From the NCBI RefSeq assembly GCF_000143415.4, contig NW_003314262.1, positions 4,040,021 to 4,104,020 on the forward strand: 64,000 nucleotides of DNA. Direction: 5' to 3'. The DNA comes from Selaginella moellendorffii (lineage: Eukaryota > Streptophyta > Lycopodiopsida > Selaginellales > Selaginellaceae). Both the position numbers and the translations under genes were made by a program. This document shows, in pieces, positions 11,730 through 23,176 of the stretch (position 1 is the first letter of the stretch; each line of letters opens with the position of its first letter). The notes beneath the pieces are model-generated. The model was not told where the DNA came from, ran no database searches, and worked only from the letters and a program-made list of their open reading frames with translations.

Positions 11730-12799
11730 TCATTGGACATCGACAAAGCCGTGCACAGCAGGAGCAATACACAGGAGATGGACGAGCAGCACAAATCCAC
11801 TATGGCATGCTTCGTACGTGAACATCCACTTATCCACATACGAAGGTAGTAGCTTCTCATCCTCTGCAATCAATTGAAATAAATCAAGTAAAGCTTGCCC
11901 GGACTAGTGGCTTACCTCTCGGTTTATGAAACGCGTAGACATGCACGAAGTTGTGACCAGCCACGACACCAAAGGCCAGTTGCCTGCGGGGCTGGGACGA
12001 GAACATCTCCCTCACACCAAGAATCATCCTTCCCACTGCCCAGCCATAGTGAATCTCCTCGCTCGAAACTTGCAGCATCCACACCACCTTGGACCAATCC
12101 AGGGTGTCGTCACTAACGTCGACGAGAGAAGAACCTTGCACGAAGTAGAAGCTCCCAGTGAAGCAGTTGCTGGAGATCATATGGTACACGACGGGTGCTT
12201 CCCGGATGATTGTGTCGAGCAGGGCGCGGAACCCATACATGACTGCCACTTCCTCCTGCTTGAACAGATCGGTGACGAGCGCTTCCTCTTCTGGATCCTC
12301 AAAGCCTCCCAACGCCAAGTGCCACCAAGAATCCCAGCTCGCCATCGCAGCCTGCAGCTTTAGCTGCAGCTCAGTGCTAACACCCCGAGAGGTGGAAAAC
12401 AGTCCGTCCTCCTCAAATTTTGCATCCTCGATGTTCAAGTCCAAGGCTGCACAATCCAGCGCTGCCTCGCGCACCTCCTTTGGCATACCTGTGCCAGGAA
12501 GATCATATCATCACAAGGAAGATCATAATAGAACGCTTACTTGGATCGACTACACCCTTGCCCACAAGGCCCTTGGCAATCCATTGTGGCACACCCCAAT
12601 CAACAAGACGCCCAGTGTAGACCCTTTGATCTCTAAAGTCCGCTGCTTTGCAAATGCCCTTGCTCACCAGCAAATCCGCCACCCTCTCCTTGTCCGAGCT
12701 AGGTAGCGATGGAAACACTCTTTCTAAAAGTTGGCGCACCGGTGTGACCTTTGGAATGCGTTTGCGCTGGAGAGCCTCCCACATCTCCCTCGTCGCCAT
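11730..12799 (-). CDS. uncharacterised 321-aa protein, three exons
   Basis: Exons 12799-12541, 12488-11916 and 11863-11730, with GT-AG junctions that keep frame (966 bases with stop). The N-terminal 85 residues are basic and helical, ending in an SDKERVADLL-like stretch. The middle is acidic and Trp-rich (WDSWWHLALGGFEDPEEEAL). The last 30 residues are hydrophobic and could be a membrane anchor or buried helix. I do not recognise the family. Its start lies 248 bases from the start of the RING/PHD gene on the other strand, suggesting a shared promoter. It is the first gene after the repeat block, so its 3' UTR must end close to the microsatellite at 11519-11592. Confidence 0.6.
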
Positions 12800-13047
12800 A
12801 AGCCAGCTTAGCCAAAAGCTAACCTAGGATTGAACCCAAGACCTCTCCACAGAGTTATATCGTTTGTACGGCCATTTCTCCGTACCCCACAGTCTTTGTG
12901 CAAGGTTTTGCGGGATGGAGGCGCTCCAAGGCGCAGCGATCGGGAATGCGTCGCCTCTCGGCGATCCTCCACTCTCCGAAATCCAGGTACTGGATCGCCT
13001 TAGGTTTCTCTTTGCCCTGTGCTCAGCTTGGATCCGACCGCTAGAAA

Positions 13048-16000
13048 ATGGAGAGCGAGAGGAGATTGTGCGGCATTTGCGACGCCATTGTCGTGGAAAG
13101 GGGTTTGCTCGACTGCTGCGACCATATGTGAGTGCCGGTTTCTAAGCTTGCGACTTTAACTCTTCTGCTTCTTCGTCTTCTTCTTCCAGGTTTTGTTTCT
13201 CGTGTATCGAGGACTGGGCTACCGTGACGAATCTATGTCCAATGTGCAAGGCACAGTTCAAGTTCTTGACGTTCTTGGCGACTGTAAGTCTTGTTTTTTT
13301 TTCTTCTTGCTTTTCTCGCCGCAGCTATCTAACTAGAGCTCATGCTTAGAAATGTCAAGAATGACGAAGCGATTCAAGGAAGGAATGAGAATTCTTTCGT
13401 TGAAACAAGGTACTGGATCGATCGACCTCGCATACTGTGTGTGCTGCTCCTGATCATCGTGCTGTAGGGTGGCCGAAGAAGCCTTCTCTTATTTTATTGA
13501 TGAGGAGGTACCTTGTTCTTGGGTTTGGAGTGTTAAGATTGACACGGCTGATTCTTCCAGGCTATCGCGTGCCTTGATGGCGATGACTGCAAGCTCCGCA
13601 TGCAAGCACTTCAAACAGCGTTCGTGGATACATCCGTGGCTTGTGATAAATGCGATCGCTGGTATGAAAGTCTCTGTTACTACCTAGCTGCTTTAATAAT
13701 CTCGCTCGTGAAATCTTCAGGTACCATGCTTGCTGTGTTGGCTTTGATCCTGGGAAACCAAACGAGCGAACCTGGCTCTGTCCAAGGTACAATATCTGGG
13801 TTTGGACTGGTTGCTGATTGCGTCGCCAGGTGTGCTCTCCCTAACGAAGCCGTGGCTGACGAGCAAAAGGAAACTGTTACGGAGAAAAGTGCTAAACATG
13901 AAGAGGTTGCTGCGTCGATGAGCTTCGCTTTCATGGAAACAGGAGAGTCTGCTATTGTGATATCCATGGTTGGCGGGAAGGAAGGCAATGCGCAAGCGGA
14001 GCCTAGTAGTTTACCACCTTCGTCATCGCTTCCAGAGCCCCAGGAACACACAAGCCTTGACAAGCTTCTTGAAGATTTGGGCAAGCAAAATGCATCTGTT
14101 CATAACGACGAAGAGGGGCAAGAGCTTGAGGAGTTCGAAGAGGAACAAGAGTTTAAGCACGACGAGAAAGATGTAGAAGAGGAGTTTGGAAACTTCGGAG
14201 AGGAACAGCAGCTGGAAGATTTCGGTTTTGAAGATGCTGAGGAAGAACAAGAGCTGGAATTTGTGGAAGAGCAACAACAGGGACAGGAGGTAGAAGATTC
14301 TGAACAGAGAGACGAAGAACCTTGTCAAGATTTTCAGGTGGAGCCTCAGGTTTCGATTGACAGAGAAGACGTCGGACAGGAGTTGGCTGGGCCAGCCACG
14401 GACTTTGTTCCATCCGAGACTCTTCAAAACGTGACATCAGAAGCCGACGTCGAGATGAAAATCGAAGAACTCGTCAGTGATGATGACTCCGACGTTAAAC
14501 TCAGGTAAGAACTATTTTTTCATTCACAAACTTTGACACTGAAGGACGTACAGGCATCAGGTTGTCAAAGGTCGCGCTGTAGCGGAGGATTCTTCAGAAA
14601 AGCAAAACCAGACAGATGGGAAAGGCGTGAGAACCAGAATTATAATGAGGAGGGATGTAGACGACCAATCTCTTGCTGAAAAAATTCGCCGGCAAGTTGT
14701 AGAAGCGGCTGGTGGCGATGGAGCACAAGTATCCAACGAAAATCTATTGGCTGCTTACAAGGCAGCAATCGTCAAACGGGATGGACCAAAGCAGAAAAAG
14801 GCGGTCGACACTGCCAGGAAAAACTTGAAGAGAAAGCTATATGGTGGTATACGTGGTCGCCAGGTTTATGATAGGGACTGGGACGTCGCATTTTGGAGGG
14901 ACAAGGTCCTGGGTGACAAACGAAGAAAACCGGAACAAGAAGAGGCAGAGAATACCGAGTCTACTCCTCAGCAAGCTGATTCGATACTTGACAGGCTCTG
15001 CTTTGCCGACTGCTCATTGCTTCCTAAGAAGGAGGGCTTCCGGCCTCCGCCAGTGACCGAAGACAAGCCAAGGCCGAAGCCGACCTTACACCAAGCTTCC
15101 AAAACGTTGGAAGTGAAAACTGAGGTGCCGGTCGATGGAAATGCTGAGAAGGACAAGAAACAATGGGCGCTTGAGCTTTTGGCGAGGAAGAACAAGCAGC
15201 AAGTCCGGTCCACTCATGATACATTGAAGGGGAACTTCGTGCATCTGGTAAAAAAATCTAAATGAGACTCTGAGATGTTCTAACGTGTGTTCTCTGGCAG
15301 CCAAAACTTCCTATCGATATGAGACCATCTATAGAGCCTAATCCTCGAAGTAAAATTCCGAGTGCTGTTAGACAGGTGAGGTCCCCTACTCTTCTTTTCT
15401 CTAAAACATTTTCCCGTTATTTTCAGATTCAGCTGAACCGGTTAACGGACCACTACTTGAAGAAGGTCAAGATTGGAAGAAATCAAGCTTCCGAGGATGC
15501 AGTGAACGCTGCGCTTTCAAAGGAAGCTGAGATCTTTTTAAGATCGAACAGTAAAGGCGTCTATGTCAATCTCTGTGCAAGGGCTTTGGCTCAAGGAGAC
15601 GCTCCACCAGCTAAGGCCAACGTCGAGACGAACAAGGATGTTGTTGCTGAAGCCTTGGTGGCGGCCGGTTTGGTTTCAGATTCTCCTCCCGGAAGTCCTC
15701 TCCCTCAAGAAGAAGCGGCTGCTCAACCGGGTGCTCAACCGGCTGCTGATGTTATTGAAGCTCCAGAGGCACAAGAACCATCTCGGGGTACCGAGGTTTT
15801 AACGAATCCAGGGTCGGGGAAGCAGGGAATAACTGCGTTACTCGAGCATCTCAGGAAAGAAGAGGAACCAGAATTACCGGGACTGGAACCAGTTTGTACT
15901 CCTTCAGGTAAACTCTTGGCTCGAAGTTGTGCAATTTGCTCAAGCATGATTCGCAGAATCCAAACAAGAAAAAGCGGATGTCAAAAGCGAAAGCTTACAC

Positions 16001-16925
16001 GTTCCGGAAGGTGGCTCAAATGCAGCTGACGCTCCGGAAAGTGACTCAAATGCAACGGATGCTACTGTGTCTGCGAAACAGGAAGATACTACAGCTCTGA
16101 CAAACGAAGAAACAGTAAAAGAAAAGGAGGAGGAGAAACAGAACCCGTGCAAAGTTGCAGGTAATCGTGTTGAATCGTATGCTTTCTTTAATACCTCGTC
16201 AACATTGCAGATAGCGAAAAAGATATTGAGAAGAGTCCTGTTGATCACAAGGAAGGTGTCAAGAACCAAGAAAATGCGAAAGTCGAGGCCATAAAACCCG
16301 AGCAAGACGCTACAGCCACCAAAGCTCACGCGGACAAGCGCGCGGACAGAAGCTCGAGAAAACACCCGAGGGATCCCGCCAGGCCGGACAGGCATGCGGC
16401 GAGGAAGAAGGAGAAAGTCGGCCCCGAGGACCCGATGAGCGACGAAAAATTCTCGGAGCTGGACAGCCGCATCGACCGAGTCAGGAGCAGCATCGCGCAG
16501 CAGTTCGGCGAGAACAGCGACATTGCCCAACAGATACGAGAGAGCTCCGGGAGCCAAGCTCCAAAGCCGCGTAAGCCAGCGCCGGATCATCCTCGAAAGC
16601 ACCAGAGATCGTCTCCATCCGTGCAAGAACAGGTTTTTTCGTGCATTTTTCTTTGGTTTTTCGTGCTTGTGTTTTGATCGTTTGTTGGCGTGATCATCAG
16701 GTGGAAATGTATGTCAAGGAACACATAAGACCACTGTACAAGAGTGGTGTGATCATGGCCGAGCAATACCAGTGGACTGTGAGCAAGACTACTGCCAAAG
16801 TTATGCAGCATCACAAGGACGCTCCCTCGGCGGAATTTCTCATAAGCGAAGGCGGAAGAGTGAAAAAATTGGCCGAGCAATACTTGCAAAGGTTTGCGCA
16901 AGAGAAGAAGGAATCAAAGAAATAA
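13048..16925 (+). CDS. RING- and PHD-finger protein, plant At4g10930-like (PHRF1-type)
   Basis: Thirteen exons: 13048-13127, 13190-13283, 13360-13409, 13468-13507, 13561-13661, 13721-13786, 13830-14504, 14554-15247, 15301-15375, 15427-15907, 15957-16160, 16211-16632, 16701-16925; 1068 aa. Residues about 8-50 form a C3HC4 RING (CGIC...CCDHMFC...CPMC). Residues about 85-145 form a PHD finger ([15 protein letters not shown]...WLCPRC). A long acidic region rich in Glu and Gln follows, then a basic linker and a conserved C-terminal block beginning [16 protein letters not shown]. This order matches the plant At4g10930 family, related to PHRF1, nuclear proteins thought to link ubiquitin ligation or histone reading to transcription. 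The start is the ATG heading the RING exon; an upstream ATG at 12915 cannot join in frame because a stop precedes the RING. Confidence 0.85.
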
Positions 16926-17128
16926 TAAAAAGTATCATCTTTTTGGCCACGTTGAAGATACTTTCCTCGTGACAATATACACGTGGCAGGATCGACTTGC
17001 ATAGGTTAGGGTTTATCTTTGTTTGGAGGGGAAGAATCGATCGATCGATAGCGGAGACTTGCGAAGGTAATTTCTTGCATCGCGCTTCGCGATTTGTGAG
17101 TGATCGGTGCTCTCCCTCTCGCAGCAGC

Positions 17129-17704
17129 ATGGCGGCGTCTTTGATTGCATGTGTTCCAGCGACGATCCCACGGCAATGTAGCGGATTTGGCAGCAGCTCC
17201 TCCTCCCTGGCGGCGGCGCCGCGCATTTGCAGCGTGAGATGTCGCGCTTCCTCGGAGAATGGATCCCACTTCGCCCAATTTCTCAACCTAGATGCTTTCG
17301 ACAACGCTCTCCAGGTAAGATTTTGGGCTTTGCTTTGCTTTGCTGGGATGTTCTTAGCTGTTCTTCTGTGGTTTCCAAGGTTTTCCGCGATGAATCGAAG
17401 GGAATAGTTTGCTACCGGACCCCGACTGGAGAGATCACTTGCGAAGGCATCGACGAGGGTCCTCACTTCGAGCCTGCTGCCGAGAATCAAAAGGGGTAAG
17501 AAAGGATCCTTTTTCTTTTCTTCCTTTCGTGTTCTTGGGATAGTTTTCATGGTTTTTCTCTTTGTTTCCGCAGACTTTTCCTTTCGCAGCTACTGTTTGT
17601 CAAAGGCGCTGAAGAACCACTCGTGAATGTACGATTTTTCTTGATTTTATGTTGCTGTGATGAATCGAATCTAACACTTTGGATGATAGGGAGCTGGAAT
17701 TTAA
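17129..17704 (+). CDS. small plastid-type protein of unknown function, 123 aa
   Basis: Exons 17129-17314, 17380-17495, 17574-17628 and 17690-17704 join in frame to 123 aa. The first 45 residues are rich in Ser, Ala and Arg with few acidic residues, like a chloroplast transit peptide. The mature part has a short motif IVCYRTPTGEITCEGIDEGP, then a helix ending LLFVKGAEEPLVNGAGI. Similar short proteins occur in plants, but I cannot name a function. The final exon encodes only four residues plus stop. A telomere-like box (TTAGGGTTTA) lies at about 17006-17016, upstream. Confidence 0.6.
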
Positions 17705-18288
17705 GTAAAGGACTATAGCGATGATATTGTTTCGTTAAAGTATGACTAAAGGATCACACCGCGTGTATGTTTCAAACCAAAGCCTAAATGTGACGGGGAA
17801 CCATGTAAATTCTCATACTCTATCAATCTTTGTCGATATCAGTCGATTATTAAATTACTGGAAAGATCCAACGGCCTGGATCGCGACTCGTTTGTGCGGT
17901 CCAGATCGTTTAGTATTTTAGCCGGCTTGGCCACGTGAAGGCAGTCAGTTAGTTACTAGCGCCATCGCTCAAGAACCCTACCGCGCCCTCTCAGCGAAGC
18001 TGATGAAGTCATGCCGCCGTGAGGGCGCCAAAGGAGCAATCGATCGGCATCGATCCATTGCGGTAATCAGCATTTGGCATCGCAATGCCGGATCCAAGGA
18101 AGCTGCCTTGATGATCTTCCCCTAGGGTTCTACGCATCGCGGGGGATGAGAATGACGATCTCGGTAAGCAAAATGTGGATTTCTTTTGTTCTTCGTCGAT
18201 TCTCATCGAAGCCTTCGCTCCAGAGCGAAGAGATGAGGTGTGGAGCGTGAGATTTCGACTTGGCATTGGGACAAATTCTTCATAGATC
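17705..18288 (+). promoter_or_regulatory. intergenic region and 5' leader of the KASH-protein gene
   Basis: 584 bases with no convincing coding sequence. A possible 5'-UTR intron starts at ATCTCG|GTAAGC (about 18162). The first part is presumably 3' UTR of the small plastid-type gene. An opposite-strand ORF at 18009-18290 has no gene-like feature and was not called. Confidence 0.4.
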
Positions 18289-20564
18289 ATGGGAAGGTAT
18301 CAGAGTCCGCTAGTGAAACACGATCTTTCCCGGCTGGAGGACCCCGAGAGCCGGCACATCGCTCTCACGTCGCTCAAGAACTGCGTCAAGCAACTGGAAG
18401 CCGAGTGCCTCCCATTCTTCCTCGACCAGATCAGCGAAGCTCATCACGATATCTCTCGCCCCTACGTTATCTCCCTCTACGAGGACATAGCACGGACACA
18501 CCAAACGCTGCTGGTACCTTACATTCCTCGAATCATGGAGGCACTGATCACTGCTCTCTCTGAAAGTGGCAGCTCGCTCCACGTCCACCGCGCGTGTGCC
18601 AAGGTGGTGGCCGCGCTCGCAAAGTTTTGCATCGATCTGGAGAGGTTGACGCATCAGGCCAAGGAGGTTCTACGCTTGCTCTGCGAGCCACTGCTGTGCG
18701 TGCTCGTCGGGAAGTTCGAGCCAGTCTCCGCCGGTGCCGCGGTGAGCCTCCAAGCTCTGGTGGAGTCCGAGAACTGGATCCACGCTCCAAAAGAGCTTGT
18801 CAACGAGGTGTGCTTCAGGGTGACGGCAGCTATGTCCGGGAAGTCGGCTCCGACGGTGGCTCACTTGCATCTGGCCTGCGCGGTTGCGAAGGTGAACAGG
18901 GAAGTTTTCGAGAGCTATGGACTGGAGCTCATGAATGCGGCAAAGTACATACTCCAAACAGCTGGTTCTTGGACTTTGAGAGTGGCCGCCGCAGAGCTCT
19001 TGAATCTGGTGCTGAGCATGGTGGACGGGATAGTTTTGTCGACAGAGATAGCATCTGTGATCGACGTTCTAGAGAGGTACCGGCTGGACAGGATGCCAAA
19101 GGTGAGGTCTGCGGTGGCCGAAGCGTTAAGGACGGCTAAGTCATGCTACTACAACGGCGGACGAGCGACGACGAAAATGATATTCTCTGTTGGAGTTGAG
19201 ACAAAAAGGCGGCAAGAACTTCACGACGCGGGGATTCGATCGATACTGCTCCCTTCTTTTCACAACGAGTTTGGGAAGCGGGATGCTGGATTGAGAAGGG
19301 CTGTGGCTCCAAAGTTTGATCGCGGGGGTGGCGGCGGTGAGGAGGTTGGAGGATACGACTTTGTGATCGTGGAAGACTACGGGGAACCGTGCCAGCAGTA
19401 TGGAAGACGCAGCGGGAAGGGAGCTGGAAGACGTTTTGGAAACAGAGCTGGGAAAGTTAAGAGCGAGCCCCGGGTGAGACACACAGTTTCAGCAGAACCA
19501 GGAGGATATGTTATACAGGAATGGATCAAGGTCGATGATCATGAACGGTTCCCTCATCCTCATTGTGGAGTGCTGGCTGGCATTGAAGAAGGGGAGGAGT
19601 ACGAGGAGGAGCCGACTTACGTGAGAGAATCCATGTACAACAAGCAGTTCTATTCGCCGTCGAGCGAGAGGCATGTCGTGATCTTTGACGAAGATCAAGT
19701 GGTTACGGACACATGCAAGCGTCTGATCGAGGTTTGTGCGTTTTCTTTTGTTTTTGTTTCTTCTCAATCGCGTTTGCTTTCCAGAATTCTGAGGCACCGT
19801 CAACTTTCACTGGTCTCTCAGCTCCAGAACCCGTGCCGTCCACTTCGGAGCCAGGCAGTATTGAGCATCCAAGTAGCAGTAACTTGATCCAAGATCCTGA
19901 GCAGGAAGAATGGAGCGTGCGAGACAATCCTATCGCCGCGAAATCCGACGAAGGTAGAAGTCCCTACGAGAGATCTATCACACCTCCAGCGAGGCTGGAC
20001 GCTGCTCGTTCTCCAAAGGCACAGGAAGTTATCATAAGCAATGCTGTGGTAGAAGAAATTTTCGAGCCAACACCTTTGCGTTGCGATGAAGAACAAATCC
20101 TCCAGCAAGAAGTAGCAGCGTTGGCTGGCATCAGTGACACGCGCAACAAGGAAAACAGGGACTCATCTGAACTAAACGACTGCAGCTTGAATTCTCCGGA
20201 ACAGACAGAGCTCAAAGGCGAGAACGTCACCGAAGAAATGGTGGACACATTCCGGCGGTCATGGGAAGTTCTCGAGACGAATGACAAGCATGAAGTTAGC
20301 ATGGGGGTTGTGGAGGACGACCAGGTGGTGACGAAAGTTTACTCTAGCAGGAAGCAGCAGCTGGTGAATGCTCTCACCGCATCGTTCACAGGCCGACTTT
20401 GGCAAGAACACCACCAAAGAGAAGGCTGGCACAAAAAGCTCCAGAGTGGAGTGGAGAGATTGCTCGGGGGGTCCGTCTGTGCGGCACTGGCGATCCCAGC
20501 AGCTATGGCTTTGATCAAGTGCTTGGAACCAAACTTTGGAGGCCGAGAGATGGTGCCAACGTGA
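18289..20564 (+). CDS. SINE-type KASH protein of the nuclear envelope (ARM repeats, C-terminal VPT)
   Basis: Two exons, 18289-19731 and 19785-20564, give 740 aa. Residues about 1-290 are helical ARM/HEAT-like repeats (HDLSRLEDPESRHIALTSL, then YEDIARTHQ). A long, mostly disordered middle follows. The C terminus has a hydrophobic segment (GGSVCAALAIPAAMALI), a short lumenal tail, and ends in MVPT. ARM repeats plus a single membrane span plus terminal (V)PT is the signature of plant SINE proteins, whose tail binds SUN proteins in the perinuclear space while the ARM domain faces the cytoplasm and contacts actin. At 740 aa it is longer than Arabidopsis SINE1. The exact VPT end strongly supports both the stop position and the family call. 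Confidence 0.85.
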
Positions 20565-20964
20565 AACTCGACCAAGATCAAGAGTTCGCTACGATCGAGC
20601 TAGAATCGGTCGGACTAAACGATCGAGAAGAGAAGCGATTTAAGTTTCGCTGTGGCGAAACGCTGGTGCCACTTGATCGAGACGAGGAGGTAATTTACTT
20701 TTTTTTTTCTCTTCCACCGCCATCGCCATCGCCATCGCAATCCTGTGTAAGCTCGCGCAACTAAAAAACCCCGCCCAGTGTGTGGAATATGCCCTGGCCG
20801 CCACGTGGCGTCCTATTATATTCCCCTTGTAAATTAAAAGCAATCACTTGGGACGCAAAAAAGCGGAAGGAGGAGGGTAGTGATCTTTTTGTGGTGATAC
20901 AGATCTCCTTTGTTAGGGCATAGATCGCCGAGGCTTTAGGGTTTGAGCGGCAAGGGCGAGGGAG
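20565..20964 (+). promoter_or_regulatory. intergenic region upstream of RAD23
   Basis: 400 bases holding the 3' UTR of the KASH gene and the RAD23 promoter and leader. It contains a short (CATCGC)n run at about 20718-20738 and a telomere-like box (CTTTAGGGTTTG) at about 20934-20945, just before the RAD23 start. No coding sequence was seen. Confidence 0.5.
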
Positions 20965-22741
20965 ATGAAGATTTCCGTCAAGACGCTCAAGGGCAACCAC
21001 TTCGATCTCGATGTGCAGCCGGCGGACACGGTAAGCGCGCTCACGAATTCGCTGCTCTGCCCGGCGCTTTCTCGCTTTTCGCCCCCTCGCGCAGCTGGGG
21101 TTCTTGGATTGCTCGAAACTTAGGGTTTTTGGCACAGGTGATTGCCGTGAAGAAACAGATTGAGGACCTCCAAGGCAAAGAGAGCTTCCCGTGCGCGCAA
21201 CAGCTCCTGATTCACCAGGGCAAGGTTCTCAAGGATGAGACCACCATGGACGAGAACAAAGTCTCGGAGAACGGTTTCCTGGTAGTTATGCTCACCAAGG
21301 TATGTGCTGCGTGGTTTGTTGCTGTGATGGAGCTGTATCTAAGGTTTTGTTTGGTTTCCTCAGAGTAAAACCGCTGCCCCTACGTCGTCTGGTGCCACTC
21401 CAAGTAGCACACCGCAAGCTGCTCCAGCGACCGTGACGACCACGCCATCTCCGGCACCCCCGGCTCCAGCTCCGAGTCCCGCAGCTCCGGCATCGCCCGC
21501 TGCTCCAGCTCCAGTTCCAGCTCCAGCTCCAGCTCCAGCACCAGCTCCAGCTCCGGCTCCGGCTGTTACGCAGTAAGTAAATTGTATTTGCTTCATCTCT
21601 TCTGGTGCTCATTGTCACTGGTTTTTCTTCGCAGGCCTCCAGCAGCAACTAGCGATGTCTATGGACAGGCTGCCTCGAATCTCGTTGCCGGCACTGGGCT
21701 CGAGCAAACTATCCAACAGCTGGTAGACATGGGTGGTGGAAGCTGGGACAGGGATAGCTGCGCCCGCGCTCTTCGTGCTGCTTACAACAATCCCGAGAGA
21801 GCTGTGGAGTACTTGTACTCGGTAAGCTGCCTGGGATTTGAGTAGCTTACTTTGTTCTCTCGCTATAGGGGATTCCAGACGTGGCTGATGCTCCTCCCGT
21901 TGCACGGGCCCCTCCTGCTGCTCCTGCGGCTGCCACTGCTCCCCCGTCGGCAGCACCGACCGGTGGAGTGCCTGCTCCTGCGGCGACTGGTGGTCCTAAC
22001 GCAGTTCCGTTGGATCTCTTTCCACAAGTACGTACTCGTTTGGTACTTTTGACATTTTCTTATTGTTTCCAACACCCTAGGGGATGCCTGGGCTAGCTCC
22101 GGCGGGTGGAGGCGGAAATGGGGCACTGGATTTTCTACGGAACAATGCACAGGTGAAGACGATGAGTTTTTTGGACTCTTATGAAGTTCCCTTTGTGTGC
22201 AGTTCCAAGCTTTGAGAACCATGGTGCAACAAAATCCCCAGCTGTTGCAGGTAAATTCTCGTGCCTCCCATGCCCGCTCTAACGGTGAGCTGTGCAGCCC
22301 ATGCTCCAAGAACTGGGCAGACAAAACCCCCAGCTACTGCGCCTCATCAATGAAAACCACGTTGAGTTTCTTCGCCTGATAAGCGAAGCTGGGGGAGAGA
22401 ACCCCGAAGCTGGGTACGTTTATCTTTTCGCCATGGATTGCTTTGCTTCAACTTTCTGGTGTGATGAATCCAGTGATTTGCTTGGACAACTAGCGGGAGC
22501 CATGCCGCAGTCGATCAGCGTCACGCCGGAAGAGAGAGAAGCGATTGAAAGGGTACGGAAGAAAACTCTTCGTGACTTTGGCGATGTAATGACTGTGGGT
22601 TTTGCTCGTTCTTCTTCCGTGCAGTTAGAAGCGATGGGCTTTGATCGGGCGTCTGTAATTGAAGCGTTCTTGGCTTGCGACAAAAACGAGCAATTGGCCG
22701 CCAACTATCTACTGGAGCATTCAGGGGACTATGAGGATTAG
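20965..22741 (+). CDS. RAD23: ubiquitin receptor RAD23
   Basis: Ten exons: 20965-21030, 21138-21299, 21364-21572, 21635-21821, 21869-22027, 22081-22152, 22203-22250, 22298-22413, 22474-22552, 22625-22741; 404 aa. Order of domains: N-terminal ubiquitin-like domain ([10 protein letters not shown]...LVVMLTK, residues 1-76), a long Ala/Pro linker with APAPAP repeats, UBA1 (about 160-205), a second Pro/Ala linker, the STI1/XPC-binding region ([20 protein letters not shown], then [12 protein letters not shown]), and UBA2 at the C terminus ([22 protein letters not shown]). RAD23 carries polyubiquitinated proteins to the proteasome through its UBL and helps nucleotide excision repair by binding XPC/RAD4. 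Length and domain order are normal for plants. The short exon between the UBA1 and STI1 regions (22203-22250) encodes only 16 residues. Confidence 0.95.
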
Positions 22742-23176
22742 AAGTGAAACAAATTCTTTGCTGTGCATGAACGAAGGACGGTTTATTGAAAAAGGAATGT
22801 GCGTTTTTATGGAGAGAGAAGCATAACTAAGTTGGGTTTTTCTTTTTCTTTTGCTGCATCTAATATGTTAATACTGCAAAGCGATAATCTTTGATCTCGA
22901 CAATTTTTAGCATTCTTTTTAGCATGGATTATCTTAGATCTTAAACTTCTAGCCTGGAAGTTTATCTTAGACCTCGAGCAAAATTTTTCTAGCATGATCC
23001 CGAGACAAGTTCTCTAAACATTTCTAGCGTGGATTATCGAGCAAAGGTTTTCTAGCATGGGTTATCTTCCTGAGACAGTTCTCCAAACATGTCTAGCGTG
23101 GATTATCAAAATCCAAAAGTTTCTAGCATGCATTATCTTAGATCTCGAGCAAAGTTCTTTCTAGCATGGAAGAGCC
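22742..23176. repeat. degenerate tandem repeat between RAD23 and PII (convergent 3' ends)
   Basis: After the RAD23 3' UTR, about 22905-23170 contains seven or more imperfect copies of a roughly 30-45-base unit related to TTTCTAGCATGGATTATCTT and AGATCTCGAGCAAAG. RAD23 and PII are transcribed toward each other, so the repeat sits in their 3' regions. No protein is encoded. Confidence 0.7.

Noticed and set aside
12915-12986. Upstream coding exon for the RING/PHD gene (starting MEALQGAAIG)
   Set aside because: Any join to the RING exon leaves an in-frame stop before [11 protein letters not shown]; it is more likely 5' UTR.
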